The position numbers and the translations under genes are program-made. DNA of 64,000 nt from Erythrocercus mccallii. Its lineage: Eukaryota > Chordata > Aves > Passeriformes > Dicruridae. Positions 1 to 13,480 of the stretch are shown piece after piece. The stretch is taken from the NCBI GenBank assembly GCA_013397435.1, contig VZRG01000203.1, positions 705,193 through 769,192 of the forward strand. Direction: 5' to 3'. Position 1 is the first letter of the stretch. Each line of letters begins with the position of its first letter. The notes under the pieces were generated by a model that was not told the DNA's origin, made no database searches, and worked only from the letters and a program-made list of their open reading frames with translations.

Positions 1-3000
1 CACTCTAAGTGCCTATCAGCTTTCACATGCCTTTCATTTGGAAATCTGATCCCGTGTTTACTAAAATGAAAGTGAAAATGAGCTTTCTCATTACAGTAAC
101 ATATTTAAATATAGTTACAAAGTTGTTTAGTGATACGTTCTACTCACATGCATTTACTTGTGCTATGATTATTCATCAGTTTCACGTCATCTTTTAACCA
201 CACTTAACCAGTTTTGCTGAGAACAGAAGCGAGAGAAATACCTAGACTTGCATTTTCTAAAGAACCTATTAACTGGCACCACAGAGAGCCACAGTGAAGA
301 TCCCATAGAGCCTCCTCAGTTTCAGACTCATTCAGCATTCACATGAGGCTGCTGCTAAAAGTGCCAGGGACAGGCAGGAATTGTGAACATATGATGACAC
401 TTAGTTTCATATTCCCATTTTTTCAACAGATGGTCTGAGTGAGTGCTTTTCTTAGTGCTTTGCAAGTACCAATAGTTGAGTCCTAATTTAGATGTGGATA
501 GATTAAAACAAACTGTTTATCTTCAGTTAAGAAGCACATTTCCAAATGCTAATCTTCAAAATTAGTAAATGTAACATAACTTCATAAAAATACATTCTCA
601 TTTCACTTTAACTTTGGCTTCCTCCTGTCACAGATTCATCATGGTCTTTTTTTTCCATGCCTCAAAACTGGTGTGAAAAACATAACAGATGTGATGGATA
701 AATGAAAGATTTCATCCCACTGTCCTAAGAAAAGAGAGGACGGAAAGAAAGCGCTTTTGCCTCATAGCTGACACCCACCTATCAAGAACAGCAAACGTGA
801 CAGGCCACCACAAACATAATGAAAACAGTTTTAACAAACAGCATGCCTATTCCATCAAGTCCCACAGATAAGCAAGGCTTGCACTGCACTCAGTACCTTT
901 GCTTTTCCTAGCCTACCACCACCAATTCAGCCACAGCAATTTAGTTCCAGCCCCAGAGTACACTGAATAATGCAGTTAAATATTCTTTTACTACCCCTCT
1001 GGATCCCAATACTGATCTTCTATATCTGATTTAGATAAGCACCTTATTTCACAAATCTTACTACTATTTGCAATCAACCATATCTTTAATCAATGTCCAT
1101 GTTGGTTGCCTCCTATTTCACTTTGCCTTTGGCTGCACATGTCAAGTTGCATTGTCCTTGAAGGACAGTGATTGAAAGTAATGTGAAATGAAATCACCTA
1201 CCTAATTTTGACCCATGGTCTTCTGATAGGAAAGCAAACCCAAACAAATTCCCATCAGCAAGATTCTGTATTGAGGGACTGAAAATCTCCATGATGGAGC
1301 ACCTTAGACTCATTTCTTACAATGAGGACACTTGCTCACCATTTGTCTTCTAAAGCAATTTGTCAGGATACTGACCCTATCCGAAATGCATCACACATGA
1401 AAATTAACAACAGACACAGGTACTCAATCAAAGAGTAAGGCAAGGATAAAAAAAAAAAGGATGGCAAAAATCATATATAGAGGATAGGGTACCATTCAGA
1501 TGTGGATCCAAAATATCTCCAGTGTGGGTCAGACTGTTGCTTAAGAACAAGCATAAGCATAAACAACAACTAATGGTTGTTTCGGGGTAGGATATTTTCA
1601 AGTGAAGCGTGCAGACAAACCAGTTTAACCTTTTTAAAGTCCAGCAGATATATTGTCATCTTTGGACCTGCAGCTAGATTAAGGTCATTCTATGTTGCTA
1701 AGTGCCCTGTATGAGTAGATGCTGACAGATGATCATCTGGAAAAACAGCTATCAGTCACAATCAATACATCATTCTAAATCTTCCCTTCAGAAGTTACTA
1801 TTTTTAATCTGGAAAATGACACCAATCTGACCTAACAAGTAAAAATCCTATAACAACTATACAGCAAAAGAGTGGTGGCACATTATTCAGCCAGAATACA
1901 CAGTTCTTGCTTTGAGAGATTCTGAAAATGGATGCACGTATGAACGAGGAAGAAGAAACCCTGTGGGAAGATAAAGAAGCTAGGGTAATAGGAAACTACT
2001 CAAATTAATCCACTTGCTAGTCTATTAATACACATTTTACAGTTGTTCTGCTAGCTTAATAATGCTGTTTCTTAGCCCTCACACTAAGCAGATGGGATGC
2101 AGCCCTCTGATCCTTAAATTAGAAACCATGCAACTTTATGCTGACAAAATGTTTAATCATCCAGGACACAAAGTCTACCACTGTCAGAATTTGAATTCAG
2201 TGACATAATTCCATGGTGTGATCAGATAAAGAAAGGGAAATAATATGATTTTCAAAAGCCCAGATTCTAGTAATCTTTGTTGCTAGTAACAAACTGGCAG
2301 AAAGCAGAATGAAAACAAGATAATGGCAGAAGACAATGAAAATTCTCAATTCTCTCCACGCAAAGGGCTCTCTGCTGGTGTTCAGTGTTTCCCAGCAGTC
2401 GTATTATTAGGGTCCCAAGTTCCTGATCTTTCTGGTATTAGTTAATGACAAAAATTCACTTGCCTACAGGCAAAGAGCTCTTGTTGACAAGAATGTTAAT
2501 TCTTAAGCATAGGAAGGAGAAGGCATCACCTGCTTATAATGCCAAATTAAAAACTGAATAAAATTATTTAATTCTGTATTGGGTTTACTACCGCATAAAT
2601 AATAATTCCATAAGAAAATGCACTTTTCATCTAAAATCAGCAACCACTGAACATTTATTTTTCCAGGTGGCCTTTATTAATTCTGTACTTAACAGTTTGA
2701 AATGGCATTTTCCCCTTCTGCTTTGGACAACTTCTGCTGGTGTATGTGAAGTTTCCTCCTTACAAAAATCTCCCACAAAGAAATTCTCACTTTAATAAAG
2801 AAACAGTGGCAAAAGGAATTAAATATTTTCCTAGGTAGGCTTACTTCATATGGTCCAGCAACTACAATTCTTGTAGAATTATGCCTCTAATAAAAATTTC
2901 TCCAATCCAAGCAAAAACCTTCTTGCCATGCCCTTTGTCTGCTTTATGTAGTTACACCCTGGCAACTCTCATCACAAGGTTCAGTTGCTCAATATTACTT

Positions 3001-5370
3001 TTATATTACTGAACTACAGAAAAATGCTCTTTATTACTGATTGTAACAAAACAACCCCGTGAAGTGCTATGGTACACACAGATCCATGCCTCATTCCACC
3101 CCTCCTAGCTCTGGTAAGAGCCCTCTGGAATTATACACATACTTTTGTTGCTTCATTGCACTGCATGCTGCTCAACTGAAGAGGGGAAGGATTATTTTGG
3201 CATGTGCTGAACCGATCCAGGATGGTCAGCTCTTACAGCTGACCCTTGTGAAGGCAATCAAAGAGAAGAGCACGTATGTGTGGAGGGTGTCAGCACGTCC
3301 CACGTCAGTGAGAAAACCTGCACAGCTTTTCTCTGCCAGCTCACTGGGAGAAGGGCACAGTCTGTAATTTCAACAGCAAATAGTAGAGCATTGAGTGTAA
3401 GGAGTGTAAAACAGCAGGTGAGATGTTTGCTGCAGACTGCTTGGCACAAGGGGCAGGTGAGGTGACCCCTGCAAACTACAGTTCAAAAGTGCTGCAGCAA
3501 AAGGTCTTAGGGATGCAATACCTGGCATTATGTCAAAAACATTTCAAGGTAAAGAAAAGCTTGTGTATCCCAGAATTTAGGAGTGTTCCTAAACTCACTA
3601 GCATTGCAAAGGTTAAAGGAAAGCTTAAAAAGCAGGTGTGGCAACACAAATAAATGGAAAATATGCTAGAGGATTCTTACATGCTTCTCTCCCTTCCTTG
3701 CACTTCATTAGAGAAGACTGTGGGTTTGTACTGGATTCTCAGGAGTGCTGAGGGACTAGCAGGGCTGATGAGAGAGGCGACCAGTGTATCAAAATGCTTA
3801 CAACTTTATTATGCATTTCTTTCAAGCATTCAGGCAGCCTGACAGTCCTCTCCTTCCCTTTGCACCCTGAACATCTGCCATTTCCAGTTCCTACTGCTTG
3901 TCCAATTTCATGAAGTCATTAGATTTTAATGACTTATTGACATATAAAGAGCTGCTCTAAGGTATCAAGTGCTTTATAAGTCACTGATGACAACTTGCTA
4001 GAAGGGCTGTGCTTCTTTTGCTCTCTATACATAGCTCAAACTATAGCTTGAGCAAGGGCATATTCCTGCACCTTGATCCTGGCTGAGGATGGACCATCCA
4101 AGTGATGCCTCCTGGCCAAGAACTAGTCCACAGTCACACCTTGGAAAGCAGTACCATTTCATACATCTTTACTTCCACATTATTTACATGTAGGTCTTGC
4201 TCAGGGTTGCTCAGATTCTGTCTCACAGAGGGAAACAGACCTCAGTAGGAAACAGCCCTTCCCTGCAGCAATGAGCAGGGAAAGGGCTGGACTCACTCTC
4301 AAGTACTGCTTCCAAGTTACCTCCCTGAAGCTAAAGAAGTACTTAACTAGTGTCAATGCAAAGACTGAGACTACTTAAACACTGAAATCAAGCTAAGGCT
4401 TGATCCCTATTTGGCAGAGTACTTTATCTTTATTTGGTTGTTTTTCTTTAAAGCTGGCAGAAAACCCCAGAACAGCTGGGTTTTTTGTAAGAGCTGGTAT
4501 GTCAGGAAACCTAGCCCAAATGACCCCAAGTCTTGAAGATGGATTTCACCCTTTGCTCCCACAAAGTACAATAAACTTCAGGGCAATATGAGTTTGCACT
4601 TATACCCTGGAGCCTGTAGGTGTGCTGACCATAAACCAGACAGGAATCCCAAGTGCAAGAACAGCAGAGCTAGTTCCATAACGCTTTAAAAGATGGTATT
4701 GTGGTAGGAAAAAAAAAGTTTTGAAGGATTTAAAAAGGGATGAGGAAGTCTAGAAATCCCCAAACATCATACCTCTTCAAGACAATTTTTGCTTTCCTTT
4801 GAATCTAATCAGTATTTTAATAATGTTAATTGTTTTTTTGGGACAGTCAGTCATTTGGGCCTTCTGCACGCATATCTGCTTGCCCTTGGGTTGTATGTAG
4901 AGAGAGCTCCTGTTTACAGAAGTCTTCACTACAACTTATTTTTTACACTCAGACCACTTTTAAAAGTTACATAGTTGGACTATAAGCAAGAGGACAGAAA
5001 AATGAAAGATGTTAAAAAAATGAGGTCAAAGCAGGGACAGCTCTCAGCAAGATTTTCCACATATGCAAAATCTAGACTCAGTGTTTTGCAAACAACAATA
5101 GAGAGGAAGATCCAAAGGGATGTGAAGGAAATTGCAGTGTTGAGAGGCTGTGAGGCTCAGTCATTGCAGACAGACAGGAACAGTAGTCAGTTGGAGACTA
5201 ATGGAAACTTGAGTCAGACTAAAATCAACTGTTGCATTCTTGAGCCTTGTTGAATAAAATTTGCTCCAGATTAGCTCTGAAATAATGCTCAGGATGTAGC
5301 TGTCATAAGGGAGAAGGTGTCTTGATGGCCACAAGCTGCACGAGTAGAGGCTGGTGGGTGCTGAGCTGCG
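1..5370. other. No gene seen; probable AFAP1 intron 1
   Basis: AT-rich DNA with no exon whose product I recognise on either strand. An imperfect hairpin (cagcccttccctgc...gcagggaaagggctg) lies at about 4252-4289. Intron status follows only from the AFAP1 inference at 13.3 kb. Confidence 0.5.
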
Positions 5371-5456
5371 CTCAATCTCACTGCCCATGTCGCTGACAAA
5401 AAATTGAACAAGACTGGTCCCAAAACCAACCCCTGGGGAACAGCACTCGTCATTCA
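5371..5456 (-). mobile_element. CR1 LINE fragment from the reverse-transcriptase region
   Basis: The minus strand reads tgaacaagactggtccc in reverse complement and translates in part to FFVSDMGSEIE, the stretch following the SVLGPVLFN motif in CR1 reverse transcriptase. It is frameshifted and truncated, and lacks the FADD active-site motif. Confidence 0.75.
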
Positions 5457-7710
5457 TTTATTTAAAGTCTAGTGCTCGTACAAACACTTTTCTAGGCTCC
5501 AGGGAAAGAAGACCAAGAAGCTGAAAAAAAGCAAACCAAGGACAGCAAGAAGTCCCAGAGAAGATGAAAAGTTCACAAGCCACAGGAACAGACAAATTTT
5601 CCCAGAGAGGGAACAACTCTTCCTTTCCCCAGAGGACACTTGTTTTGTTTATCTGAGGTTTTTGGTGTGTGCTTTCAGCTGTCTGCATGTTTGGGGGCTT
5701 GTTTTCATTAATTTCTGAAGTGAGAGACTTCAAGATTTTTTGATTTGGGTTTGTTTTTGTAAGGTCTCCAACTGCTTTTTTTCCCCATTTTAAATGAAAC
5801 CTTACTTGTTAAATATCCCCTTTTTCAGCAGAAATAGCTAACCTTGGAAATAGGATTGTTTTTGTAACCAGGTGGGGTCCCACCCATCTGCACTCAGCAT
5901 TATTCATACTGGCCCACATCCAGAATTTTCTTCAGGGTGGATTTCATTCCTGTTAAGCTCAAAACAAAATGCTGTGGCCTGACCTAGCCCCTTGTCTCCT
6001 CTCAGCTCTCCTGGTTCTTCCTGAAGGACCCACCATGCACCCATCATTCCCCTCTAAGGAGACTCGCAGCTTTTCATGGTCCTAATGACAAACACATGGT
6101 GCAGAGGGACCAGGCAAGGAGAAGAGTTTCTGTATATTCTGAGAAGCTTTTCATTCTGAATACATTTTCCCCCTTCCAAGAACCAGATATTTTAATTTTC
6201 CAAAGGGTAATCTTTTGATAATGCTATGTATTAACAGAGATGAGAATCACTTGAGCTTTCTAACATTTTCAGGTATTTACTTTCTTCAGCCTGAACTCTT
6301 ACAGCCAGTGACAAACCCAGTATTTCACTCTATTCCCTAGCATGTACTGCATTACACGAATAAATCCCACTCTCTGAGGGGCAATTTCTTTCTGTTTGAT
6401 CTATGCTAAGATTCAGCAGCAGAACAGCATCAGAGTGGCCCCTCTGCAGCTCAGCTCCCAGTCACCACTGCCCTGGTGACACTCGGCAGCCCTGCTCCTT
6501 CACTCATCCCTCTGCCTTCTGCATTGTCTCTCCTATTTTCAACTCTTGCCATTTTATTATTTCCTCATTGTAGCCCACCTTGTTTCCAGGGCTGAAACCA
6601 TGTCTTTTTGTTTGGTCTGACCCACAGCAGGCAGCCAGCTGGTTTGCTGCATCTTCATGAAGCAGGAGCCCCCAAACAATGACACAGGACTTAGCATCTC
6701 AGACCAATTCCTGCTGGCAGCTTTCCCTCTCCTCCTCATCCTGCTGCTGAAATGGGAGTGCTTATGGCTTTGGACGCTTAAAACCCCTCTACCAAGTGTT
6801 TGTGCAGCTGTGGTGCCTGGCTGCTGGAACCAGAAGATGGACAACAGGCAGTACAGTTTTGGGCAGGCTCCTTGCCCCCCAGGTTTACTGGTCTGTGGGG
6901 CAGGGACTGAGCACTGCAGCCACTGCCCTGCCTGGTGCCACTGCAGCAGCTGGGGCTACAAAGTCTGTCAAACTGACACAGCACACACTGAGGAAAAGCA
7001 CAAAAATAATTATTTCCATAACCAGCTAGCCAGTTCACATGATTTCTTTTTTTCTGACAGAGTAGATAATCTTTTGCTAAATGTATTTCACATTTTATGA
7101 GCATTCTCCTTGCACCTGCTATTGCTCATTTCATATGGCATTTCAAACTTCCTTGCCCAGATCTGGTACCAAGATGGTTTCTGCCAAGAACTGGCTGGTT
7201 AAAAGCCACAGAAATCACAGATCATACCCTGCTGTTGGCCATCAACCTTAAGAGTTTATTAATTAGCAATTAGCCATTTTTCTCAGAAAACCTGTGTGAC
7301 AAAGGCAGCTCTAACATATCACCTACACATATGGAAACACTTTACTTATCTACATATTCATTTGTATATATCACATACACACACAAACATGTCACCATGA
7401 AGGCAGCTAGAATAACACATACAGTAGCAATTCTGCCTGTCCCCATTGCTTCTTGCTCTCCCATCTACCTGTCAGCAAGGACTGTGCCTGCAAGCAAGTC
7501 AGGCACGAAGTGACAACCAGTCAACCTGTCACTGTACTGATCCCAGGAAAGGAAAGCCAGAAAGTTTTATCCACCGCAGATGGCAAGAAAAGGAGAGCAA
7601 AGGAATTTGAAAACTGTAGTGAACTTGGCGTAACAATGAAAAAATGTACAAACACAAAATGTTTTACATTTTAGTAAAACTTCATAACCAGACCAAGGTC
7701 AATTGGCAAA

Positions 7711-7731
7711 ACCAACCAACCAACCAACCAA
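7711..7731 (+). repeat. (CCAA)n microsatellite
   Basis: Five tandem ccaa units in AT-rich non-coding DNA. Confidence 0.9.
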
Positions 7732-7794
7732 GAAAACAAACCAGACACTTACAGAGTGTTAATAATGTTTTGTATGCTGAAAAGAGAGACATTG

Positions 7795-7808
7795 CAGCTG
7801 ATCAGCTG
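7795..7808. repeat. 14-bp perfect palindrome CAGCTGATCAGCTG
   Basis: Self-complementary; contains two CAGCTG E-boxes and a central TGATCA. Possible bHLH binding site, not demonstrated. Confidence 0.85.
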
Positions 7809-9957
7809 ATTTCGGCTGCTACATTATGAACTTGCCTCTGGAAGAGACCTAGAGTAGCAAAGGCACACATGATCCCACAAAAAACAAACAAAAAAAAAGG
7901 CAAAAAAAAGCAAACTACTTAATCTGAGAAAGCTATGTTATTTCATATAAGAATCAGAGAAGTCTGAAAACACTTATTTATTCTGTAACACCTGTGTAGA
8001 AAACACCCAAATTAATCTAAATTAAATTAAACTGTATAAACACCTTTGTTAAAATAATGCTGAGGATTAGAATGGGACTGAAGAGCATCACCTGAGAAAG
8101 GCTGAAGCTGCAATTGCTGGTGAATGAGTTGGCAGTGCCACTGAAATGTAAAAACTGCTTTACAATCATCATCTTTTAATAATCAGCCCAACAGCACATG
8201 GCAAAAATAGAAACCTGCCTACAAAACCAGCACATATGGGAAAAGCTCACTCCTGGTTGTTTTATTTTAAACAAACCCTACAGTAGCTCCCATTGTTTGT
8301 TTGTTTTTCCCCCCAGACTAGACAGCATGTGGCTTATGAGCCACACTGATAGATGCAATAAAGCTCCTGCCAGATCTGATTGATGACGGCACTAGGAAGT
8401 GCTGTGAAGGTCACAGTGTAATTCTCTCTTTGCAGCTGCTCCTGGCAAAAATGGTACAGGAAAACAAAATCTGGATCCGCTAATTGCTAATAACAGGGAA
8501 ATTCCGTCCTTACCTTGCCTTCTCCTCTCTTCCAATTTCTAACAGGAATGCCATAAGCATGTGTAACCAATGGGAAACTAGATAAGTTTCAAAGACATAC
8601 TTAAACATCCTTTAATGGACCAAAAAAAAAATCTATCCACAGCAACTGGCCAAACATTGAGCCTTTATACTTTCAAGACAGTGCAGAGTAGTTTAACATG
8701 AAAGCTGCGTATGAAAGAGCTTTTACTATTTGCTCTTCTGCAAAAGTGAGATAACATACCACTACGTATTCCCTGTGAAGCAGTGCTATCTCTGATACTG
8801 TGAATATATGAACTAAGCTCCTTTCCCAAAGTCTGTTCATTTTAAATGAACAAGGGAAGCATGCTCACTAGAACTGGCTACTAGCAAGCCAGAGCATCAG
8901 TCAGTCAAGTGGACACCAAAATCCTTTTTTCCATAAATGTTGAGATGTGATGAGGACACTGATAAGAGACTTCAGGGAATTCACATGCATGATATAATGA
9001 CAGTCCCCTAATGAATAATATATATTCAGTGTAAGTCATAGCAATTACCTCACATACAGTGTTGTATTTCTCGGGGGTAAGATGTTGTTTTCTTTGAGAC
9101 ATCAGCTACATTACAGATTAAATTTTAAACCACTTGTGTGTTCTTTTCTGGCACTATTAATGGATGAAAATATTTTTATTCAGCATTTTGTACTAACAAA
9201 AATTTTGGCACAGTAAGGCCATTACCAACATCTGTCCTAGAGAAAGACAGTCTTTATCACTCAGCTCAAAACTACAAAATGGCAGAGGGATCTTGGCAGG
9301 AGAAATCCCCTAGATAGTCAAAAAATCCCACCACTATGTCACCATAAAAGGAATAATACATTGATTTTTTTTTTCCTTCTTCAGTTTAGGAAAGAGATTT
9401 AGAAAAGACAGGCCTATCAGTTTGCTCCTTTTATTGCCATACATATACCACTAGTTTTAAAATACCAATAGATGTAAAGAGCAGTGTCTATACAAGATCC
9501 AACTGATTTAAAAAATCCTCTCAGGAGTTTCTTTCCTAGATTTCTTGATGAACACTGGTAAAATATACAGCAGATATTGATCTATCCTTTTCACAGCCTC
9601 CTGTATTCTCCAAGGCATACTCTTAAGAGGGGTAACCACCAGCAGTTCATTTGGACATTTTTGTGTTAAGGATGCTCAGCACGTTTGGCAGCCAAACCTT
9701 ACTACGCACACTATGTCAGGACTGACTTTTTGCTAGTATGGCAAAGGGGAAACCAATGGCAGTTCTGCCATTCAGGTTTTCATTTCTTGCCGTATCTCTG
9801 GAAAATAGAGATTATGTCCCAAAAGACTGTTACCTGCTATGAGATATGTTCCACTGTATAAACCCAATTTATGTTCCTGCAATACTATTCATTACCATTA
9901 CTCACAGCAGCATGTCTTTTATGACCTGGAAAGTTAAGAGTTAACTTCTGATCACAG

Positions 9958-10009
9958 AGTATCATAGAACAGTTTGGGTTCGGAGGGACCTTAAAGACCA
10001 TCTAGCACA
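9958..10009 (-). mobile_element. Short CR1 3'-end fragment
   Basis: atcatagaacagtttgggtt followed by cggagggaccttaaagacca is the characteristic reverse complement of the avian CR1 3' terminus. About 50 bp are recognisable before similarity ends. Confidence 0.85.
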
Positions 10010-13000
10010 GTAAGAGCAATTTAATCTACACATAATGTTTTAGAGCACTGAAGCACTACAAATGGCATAGATAGGTTGGTGCAGTGAGACTGTCGTGCTG
10101 GAGTAACCCCCTGCACTCTGAGCTCAGGGTCACCCCCGTGCCATTGCAGCCACGTGTCTTCCTACCTGCTCATACTGTGTGGACAGACCGTTCTCAGTAT
10201 TGCTTCAAGCAGACACTCCCCAGAAAGACATCTGGTATGATCTTGAAAACTTAAATTACTCTAAGGTCAGCTTTAAGTGCTTCATAGTAGGAAAACTAAT
10301 TCCTAAAACTAATTCCTCCTAGATGACTCTTATAGATGGAGGAGTTCAAGATCTGGCTTTTTCAGTCCTTCACTAAAAGCTCAGAGTACCTGCACTCCTC
10401 TGGCTGACTTCCACATTTCTATTACTCTTGTTTGGTTTGACTACTAAGAGTTCAACTGTGAGCCTACGAACACTTTACATTAGAAGTATATTAATCTGGA
10501 ATAATACCTACTGAGTGTGTAACACAGTCACCCTCCCAGCCCAGACAGACAGTTTCTATACCAGATGAAATTTGTCAATGAAGTGATGAGTCAGGGAAGT
10601 CAGAACCATACCAGTAGCTAGGTGTCATTCACATCTAAAACCAGTTGAACTGCATAGCTGGAAGGGATGCACAATTTTTTGGAAATACTGCCACAGTACG
10701 CTTCACTGTGACTAACCCATAATAGCAGAGAGTGAACTAACTATACAGGAGTTTGGAGGTGCAAGTCCTTGCATCTCACCCTCCCACCTCAGCAGGAGAC
10801 CTCCTGCAAATGAATATTAAGCACATCCCTTCCTCCTCCTCCTCGACCCCTCCTCAGGAAACAAAGAGCACAGCTTTGAACAAAGCGGTTAACCAGGCGG
10901 GCTCCTAGATACCACACTCCCACTGAGTGACCTATCAGACACAAAACTTTTGAAAATGGATGGAAATTAAATCGGTTGACTCCAGATAGCATCAACCAGC
11001 CCTGCACCGCTGGCTCTTTGTCCTGAGGCAATGTCACAAGGGAGACAGCAGCAAGCAGCAGGGCAAGACAATTCCTGGTCTTACAGCAAGTTGTCTTTGC
11101 ACCACTGAAAGGAACAGCACAATTAGTCATATGTGTAACAAACACAGCCTGTCCCACCGAGGCTTCGATTTTTGATTGTGGGTTTTAGGTCTCAGACTAT
11201 ATGTCTTAAACTCTGAGAGCTTTAGGAGAGGAAAAGGAAAATCATCCTTCACTAAGATTGTAAAATTTTTAGTGTAAGTGGTTGATCTATTGAAGTCTTG
11301 CATTTTACTCCCTTCCTTGTTGGCACTGCTTTAATACAAAATTTCAATCCCACAGACCTTGAAGATCCCTTTATGTAAAAGTCTACCCAAGATACAGGAA
11401 CACAACGTAACACTTTGTCTTTTGATGACAAATTTCCTAGGAAACACCAAATAGTGCCACGTATCACCTAAGGCAGTGAGTATCTGCTCATTGTTCTATT
11501 TGCCGGCTTGTCACTGCAGTCACTGGCTGACACACAAAGAAAACTGTAGATCCTTCTTTTTCAAATCCATTTCAAATTCTTCTTAAACCCATGTGGTGCC
11601 CTACAGCCCCAGAAACACAGGATGCTCTCCCCCTGGCTCTAATGTAGCATTTGCTCTTCTTTTACATCAGTTGTAAAAGGAAAAACGGTTTGTTCAGAAC
11701 AAGAAAGTAATTGTGCAGTTCTTCCCGTGGAAACCACCAGGAGGCATAAGGGATGATGGAAGGGCACCAAGTGCCCATATAGGAGAGCACTGATGGATAG
11801 ACCCATCTGCCTGCCAAGCTGTTCTCTTGTGCCCCTGCACCGACCATTATCAGAAAGGCACACAAAAAAGGTTCATAACACCATTATTTTCATGAAGGAA
11901 AAGAGTGGCCCTGTGACACTTGGAGCAAACAGCAGCAGAGCACCTGCAAGGTTGAGACACTAGTTATGGAATAATCATTAATTGTTTTGGATACCTCGGA
12001 AAATTGAACCAAACCGTGCCATGATTTTTTTTTCCCCATGGAACAAAACAAAGAGCTGCACAAAGAACAGCAGAATCTGTCACCTTAAGAAGCTCTGGAC
12101 TGAAGCACATTATTTAATTAGATTTCTCTGGCTTTGAGATTTATCCTTTCATAGCTAGATCTCAGCCACAAACTTCAGTAATACAATAAACAGAACAGGC
12201 ACACCAAGTGTTTGCATCAAACTGATCATAAAGGATCCAGAGGGGACATGAGCTAAATACTTCTCTGTTTCCCACATGTGCCTTGTCTTGCCTTTCAGAG
12301 TGTGCATTTACTCAGCCGCACTGTCCTTTAGGGCAGGTGAATGCCTGGGTTGCCGAGGGATGCCTGCCTGAATCCAATCACCTCCTGCCACTCCAGAGCT
12401 TTCAGGTTATGGAGCGACTCCTGCTTTTGGCCGTTCATCTGGCTCTTTTGCCGCCCATTCTTTTTCTACCGCCTAAATCTTTGGCAAGTTTCCTCTAACT
12501 CCTCAACACAAGACACATACCGCGCGTAGAACCGACAAACTTGAGTTTCCAAAAAATCTCTCAGTGGAAGAAATCGAACCACGTCGCTGTGACCTGTCCC
12601 CCTCAGCCTCCAATAGCAGGCTGCTCCTCAGCTCGAACCTCCGTTCAACAGGAAATCAAGGAGGGGGTCGGCCCGGGAAGCCAGCGGGATGGATCTGGAA
12701 AGATGGTTCTGTTCGCCTTTGCCCTGACTGACTCCAGGACTGTAACGTGATGCAATCTCTCGGCTATGATGAAACAGGATCAAATGGCCAAGTCTGCAGG
12801 AAGACCACCTCTGCCCACCCCAAAAGGCAGGAAATAGGAAAGCTCGCAGTGGTACAAAGCAGCAGCGCGGCTGCCTGGCCGGTGCCTTTCCCGGGGAGGG
12901 ATGCGAGTTTGGGGATGGCGGACAGAGAGGGCTGCGTTCCGGAGGATCTCGGCCGGGCTCCTGCCCTTCCAAAGCCCGGGCAGGAGCCGCCGCCGCCCGA

Positions 13001-13272
13001 TAACCGGGTTCCCTCCCAGCACTTTCCATGTGCTGCTCCCGGCCAAGAAAACGAGTGAGACTTTTTTCTATTTTTTTTCCCCCAGTAACCCCGCAGCTTT
13101 CCAAGCATAGGGCTGCCTGGAGCAGAGGCGAAGCGGCGGCTGAAAAAGCCCATTTCTGAATCCAGCCCTTCCCCTCCCTCTTTTCCCTCCTGTGCTCGCT
13201 CACGGCCCGCAGAGCTCGGCAGGGATGCTGCCCGGGGCGGGCGGGGAGCGAGCGCGGCCGGAGCCCTCCTAC

Positions 13273-13480
13273 CTTAGCGGCCGTGCTGCGGCGGCTGCCG
13301 GCACAAAGCGGCCGAGCGCGGCTCCACCCGCGGCTCCTCCCGCAGCCCCGCTCTGCCGCGGAGCGCAGCCAGCGCCGCACCGGGAGGGGACAGCGGGGAG
13401 GGGACAGCGGGGCGGGAGCAGCCGCCCGCTCCCACCGCCCCCGGGCCCGCCCCGCGGGGAGGGGACAGCGCCGAGGCGGA
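13273..13480 (-). other. AFAP1: Probable non-coding first exon of AFAP1 (5' end undefined)
   Basis: The minus strand of the island carries GGCCGCTAAG|gtaggagg with the donor after 13273. The upstream limit is a guess because no transcription start can be read from sequence. AFAP1 encodes an actin-filament-associated, Src-binding PH-domain adaptor and has a 5' untranslated exon separated from its ATG exon by a long intron in other species. No AFAP1 coding exon was recognised in 1-12600. Confidence 0.4.
13381..13471 (+). repeat. Three copies of a GGGAGGGGACAGCG-type GC-rich unit in the CpG island
   Basis: The unit ggaggggacagcg appears twice in tandem from 13382 and again at about 13457-13470. 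It may supply clustered binding sites for Sp/KLF- or MAZ-type factors; this is inference. Confidence 0.6.

Larger units (their letters stand above)
5457..12839. other. No gene seen; probable AFAP1 intron 1, two small repeat items
   Basis: Holds the (CCAA)n repeat, the E-box palindrome at 7795 and a CR1 end at 9958. GC and CpG rise gradually from about 12300 towards the island. No coding exon recognised. Confidence 0.5.

Noticed and set aside
4252..4289. Imperfect hairpin considered as a microRNA precursor
   Set aside because: Arms are only about 13 bp with a bulge and a short loop; too small for a typical precursor stem.
6657..7100. 147-codon plus-strand open frame with a hydrophobic N-terminal stretch
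   Set aside because: Hydrophobic run looks like a signal or membrane segment, but there is no recognisable domain, no splice structure, and an opposing open frame; chance is sufficient.
12628..13380. 250-codon open frame on the minus strand, overlapped by other long frames in all directions
   Set aside because: It lies in a CpG island where stop codons are rare. The product is Arg/Pro/Ala-rich with no recognisable domain, and it runs through the likely first-exon donor at 13273.
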